DNA from: Fulvia fulva
Taxonomy: Eukaryota > Ascomycota > Dothideomycetes > Mycosphaerellales > Mycosphaerellaceae
NCBI RefSeq assembly: GCF_020509005.1
Contig: NC_063012.1
Span: forward strand, 11,284,001-11,348,000
Direction: 5' to 3'
DNA: 64,000 nucleotides
Shown piece by piece: positions 63,001 to 64,000 of the stretch. Position 1 is the stretch's first letter; every line of letters starts with the position of its first letter. The position numbers were made by a program, and so were the translations under genes. Under the pieces are notes generated by a model that saw only the letters and a program-made list of their open reading frames with translations, was not told the origin of the DNA and did no database searches.

Positions 63001-64000
63001 TGTAGCAACTGTAGAAGCCATTGCATACAAGCAAGAGGTCCCAATTCCAAAATCCTACAAGGATGCTGTGAATGACAAGAAATGGGGACATCTTTGGAAG
63101 GAAGCAATCCAAAAGGAACTAGATGCTCTACAGAGTAACAACACCTGGGAAAATTCTGTTCCACCAAAAGGAGCAAATCTGGTTACATCAAGATGGGTCT
63201 TTGATATTAAGAGAAGCATTAGTGGAGCTATTGAAAAGTTCAAGGCTAGACTAGTTGCAAGGGGCTTCTCACAGAAGTTTGGTGTTGACTTTATGGAGAC
63301 ATTTGCACCTACAGTAAGACAGGACACCCTTAGGGTGTTTATGGCTATTGTGTGTAAGAAGGATCTTCATCTTCACCAAGTGGATGTGAACAATGCATTC
63401 ACAGAAAGCACCCTCCATGAAGACATCTTCATGTTACCACCACCAGGAGTTGAGCTTCCACCAAACATGGTGTTCAAAATCCTCAAAAGCTTGTATGGAC
63501 TTAAGCAAGCAGCTAGAGATTGGAATCAACTCTGTGTGTCAAAGCTCAGAGAGATTGGATTCACACAGTCAGAAGTGGATCCATGCCTACTTATCCATAA
63601 GAAGAGGGAGATCATAATCCTTATACATGTGGATGACATTCCAATTGCTGCACCAAAGTTGACAGATGTTCTCTGGTTCAAAAGAGAACTTGGCAAGATC
63701 TTCAAGATCAAAGATCTAGGTGAACCTGAAAAGATCCTTGGCATGAGAGTCACAAGGGACAGGAAGAGAGGAATCCTGAAACTTGACCAAGGACACTTTG
63801 TTAGGGACAGCCTAGCCAAGATGGGAATGAACCATGAGAAGGCAGCACCTACACACTCACCCATGGACAGCTATGAGGCCCTCAAACCTTCAAGCCACAT
63901 GGATGAGAGGTGTGACAAGGCAGAGTACCAGAGTATTAATGGTACTTGGATGTGGCCAGCAACAATCACAAGGCCAGACATTGCTTTTGCCCTAGGAAGG
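60011..64000 (+). CDS. copia Gag-Pol polyprotein (3' end outside window)
   Basis: One frame, 1330 codons without a stop, from MDSYQEKTEEKGGK. Order: Gag to about residue 235; zinc knuckle CLLCEKDHLIKDC at 241-253, spaced CX2CX3HX4C, one residue shorter than usual; aspartic protease LDSCASSHM with Asp at 376; integrase HHCC zinc region from WHRRFAHFG (about 520) to QCRVC (about 554); integrase catalytic core with D584 (IDICGP), D646 (RLDNAKE) and E681 (QNGPVERS); a variable linker; reverse transcriptase from WKEAIQKELDAL through ARLVARGFSQKFG, VDVNNAFTE, LYGLKQAARDW and an active site HVDD at about 1206 where most relatives have YVDD; then the start of RNase H (SINGTWMWPATITRPDIAFAL). Lack of any stop or shift suggests a recently active copy. 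Confidence 0.93.
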   Translation, partial: MDSYQEKTEEKGGKIPILGRDNWKRWFNLQRYKMESQSAFFAIDDLMEVSFDNIKGKTLKLQEEATTKEILNTPTWTRHNAVCNFSILSRITEEDEFELEGSCESGRAAEKWVYLWNKYSQVLPTHAHELTKQFVTFEMSEEFTIRSAWTHLVSLGKRIADVDPEGQHYRKADVRMTQLLSSLPPDYHVARDTIMAQPKMDHERTLKILEAQEARLDPSKAEYGMAATWVKPSGLARPLSCLLCEKDHLIKDCPSLPEARKVLRSHSQPPSSQNTTHVKKKRTPPPTSRRTPREKSSMEELKKMVKKLSSDMLSLQKNQAQSYTSKAKKTGKGFSAQESPCSSSPETMSDDDEYDEVAHSTAEVQGKFPSSEWLLDSCASSHMTDQSCLFRSMTPLTRKKWIKVGGGFLLATHIGNAEMSGRAGRKVVLEDVLLVPKLGVNLVSWNQFSKQFGVQPPSFSLVSPSGETVVQTKLLGGVPFIDEISPLLQERAHYSSCAPPMENAFVTAQSETDLKQWELWHRRFAHFGKNLLQNLHKVTDLKEPIPIPKDGFHQCRVCSIAKMKKYKGKVTERRPERLALVSIDICGPLPISRLGFKYWLEIVDNFSRKKWTFPLRKREDAPVALQNWKIKAERKSSAQLKAVRLDNAKELIALVKQWEKDLGIGLEPTEAYNSLQNGPVERSIQTSEDSIRAMLEEAKMPVEFWPEALEAQTYMRNKLPNGPDYDGFKVSPDEAFDGIKPTINHLKVWGCKAVVYMDTRSQPQWARSDKLMNRGKEAVFIGYVENTAKAWLFWEPDMRAVKQHTHADFFEDQPGGDMGLNVPTLNLPSSAPARKPLGRPRKNVSLGQSTHHSGVHQSPPEIDQPIESPKVAQPRKLFVQLPQPPENVGEFQKIDQPIERSSLDPQEIDVTRSQVTVPKSSLGKRKADYDVEGYDMKQKAPRSMVPKPELTTEVGEAMDLSENLAAFHQAFFAAMQSVDSSIPWDSEFLEEVEEMAFVATVEAIAYKQEVPIPKSYKDAVNDKKWGHLWKEAIQKELDALQSNNTWENSVPPKGANLVTSRWVFDIKRSISGAIEKFKARLVARGFSQKFGVDFMETFAPTVRQDTLRVFMAIVCKKDLHLHQVDVNNAFTESTLHEDIFMLPPPGVELPPNMVFKILKSLYGLKQAARDWNQLCVSKLREIGFTQSEVDPCLLIHKKREIIILIHVDDIPIAAPKLTDVLWFKRELGKIFKIKDLGEPEKILGMRVTRDRKRGILKLDQGHFVRDSLAKMGMNHEKAAPTHSPMDSYEALKPSSHMDERCDKAEYQSINGTWMWPATITRPDIAFALGR

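Larger units (their letters stand above)
59328..64000 (+). mobile_element. Ty1/copia retrotransposon, apparently intact, cut by window end
   Basis: It starts with an LTR (59328-59562), then a primer-binding site, a leader of about 430 bases and one open Gag-Pol frame to the last base of the window. Composition is ordinary, with plentiful CA and TG, so RIP has not touched it. The bases GGTTC just before the LTR would be the 5-base target duplication if the same five follow the 3' LTR outside the window. It has landed at the edge of, or inside, the RIP-degraded tract. Confidence 0.9.

Noticed and set aside
1..64000. CRISPR arrays, bacterial operons, riboswitches or bacterial ribosome-binding sites
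   Set aside because: Eukaryotic gene structure throughout; the only regular repeat series alternates in direction and lacks identical repeats, so it is not a CRISPR array.

Overview
The window reads as nuclear DNA of a filamentous ascomycete, most likely a dothideomycete of the Mycosphaerellales type. The signs are short GT-AG introns of 40-150 bases with CTAAC/CTGAC-like branch points, widely spaced genes on both strands, fungal families (HET domain, Fab1, Skt5/Chs4 activator, DUF7918-like), a small expanded F-box-like family, and an AT-rich tract with the pattern left by repeat-induced point mutation (RIP). The species assignment is inference. Introns were placed by reading splice signals and checking phase.

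1-27.6 kb is a mostly healthy gene region: the 3' end of an F-box-like gene, a cytochrome P450, the NatB catalytic subunit NAA20 (three exons), a second F-box-like gene, two small membrane-anchored hypothetical proteins, an alkyltransferase-like gene with a premature stop, an MFS transporter, a proline-rich/coiled-coil membrane protein, a third F-box-like gene, the 2416-residue PI3P 5-kinase Fab1, and a divergently transcribed TPP1/Tpz1-like shelterin subunit that also carries a HeH/SAP-type helix motif.

27.6-50.2 kb is an accessory stretch in which intact genes (NBS1, a HET-domain gene, a PAN/apple-like membrane protein, Skt5-like Sel1 protein) alternate with broken ones: an NTF2/SnoaL-like gene with frameshifts, an APH-type kinase gene split by a Tc1 transposon, a GST-C-like remnant, a decayed HET gene and a decayed methyltransferase with a G15 run. 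NBS1 is flanked on both sides by a degenerate, strictly alternating inverted-repeat array with a period of about 260 bases, the most unusual non-coding structure here.

50.2-55.4 kb holds a thioredoxin-fold protein without the CxxC, two tandem DUF7918-like paralogues and an MPDU1/Lec35 homologue. From about 55.45 kb the sequence changes abruptly into a TpA-rich, CpA/TpG-poor RIP tract containing a wrecked minus-strand copia retrotransposon. At 59,328 a second, unmutated copia element starts (LTR, tRNA-iMet half-primer site, one open Gag-Pol frame of 1330 codons) and runs off the window end.
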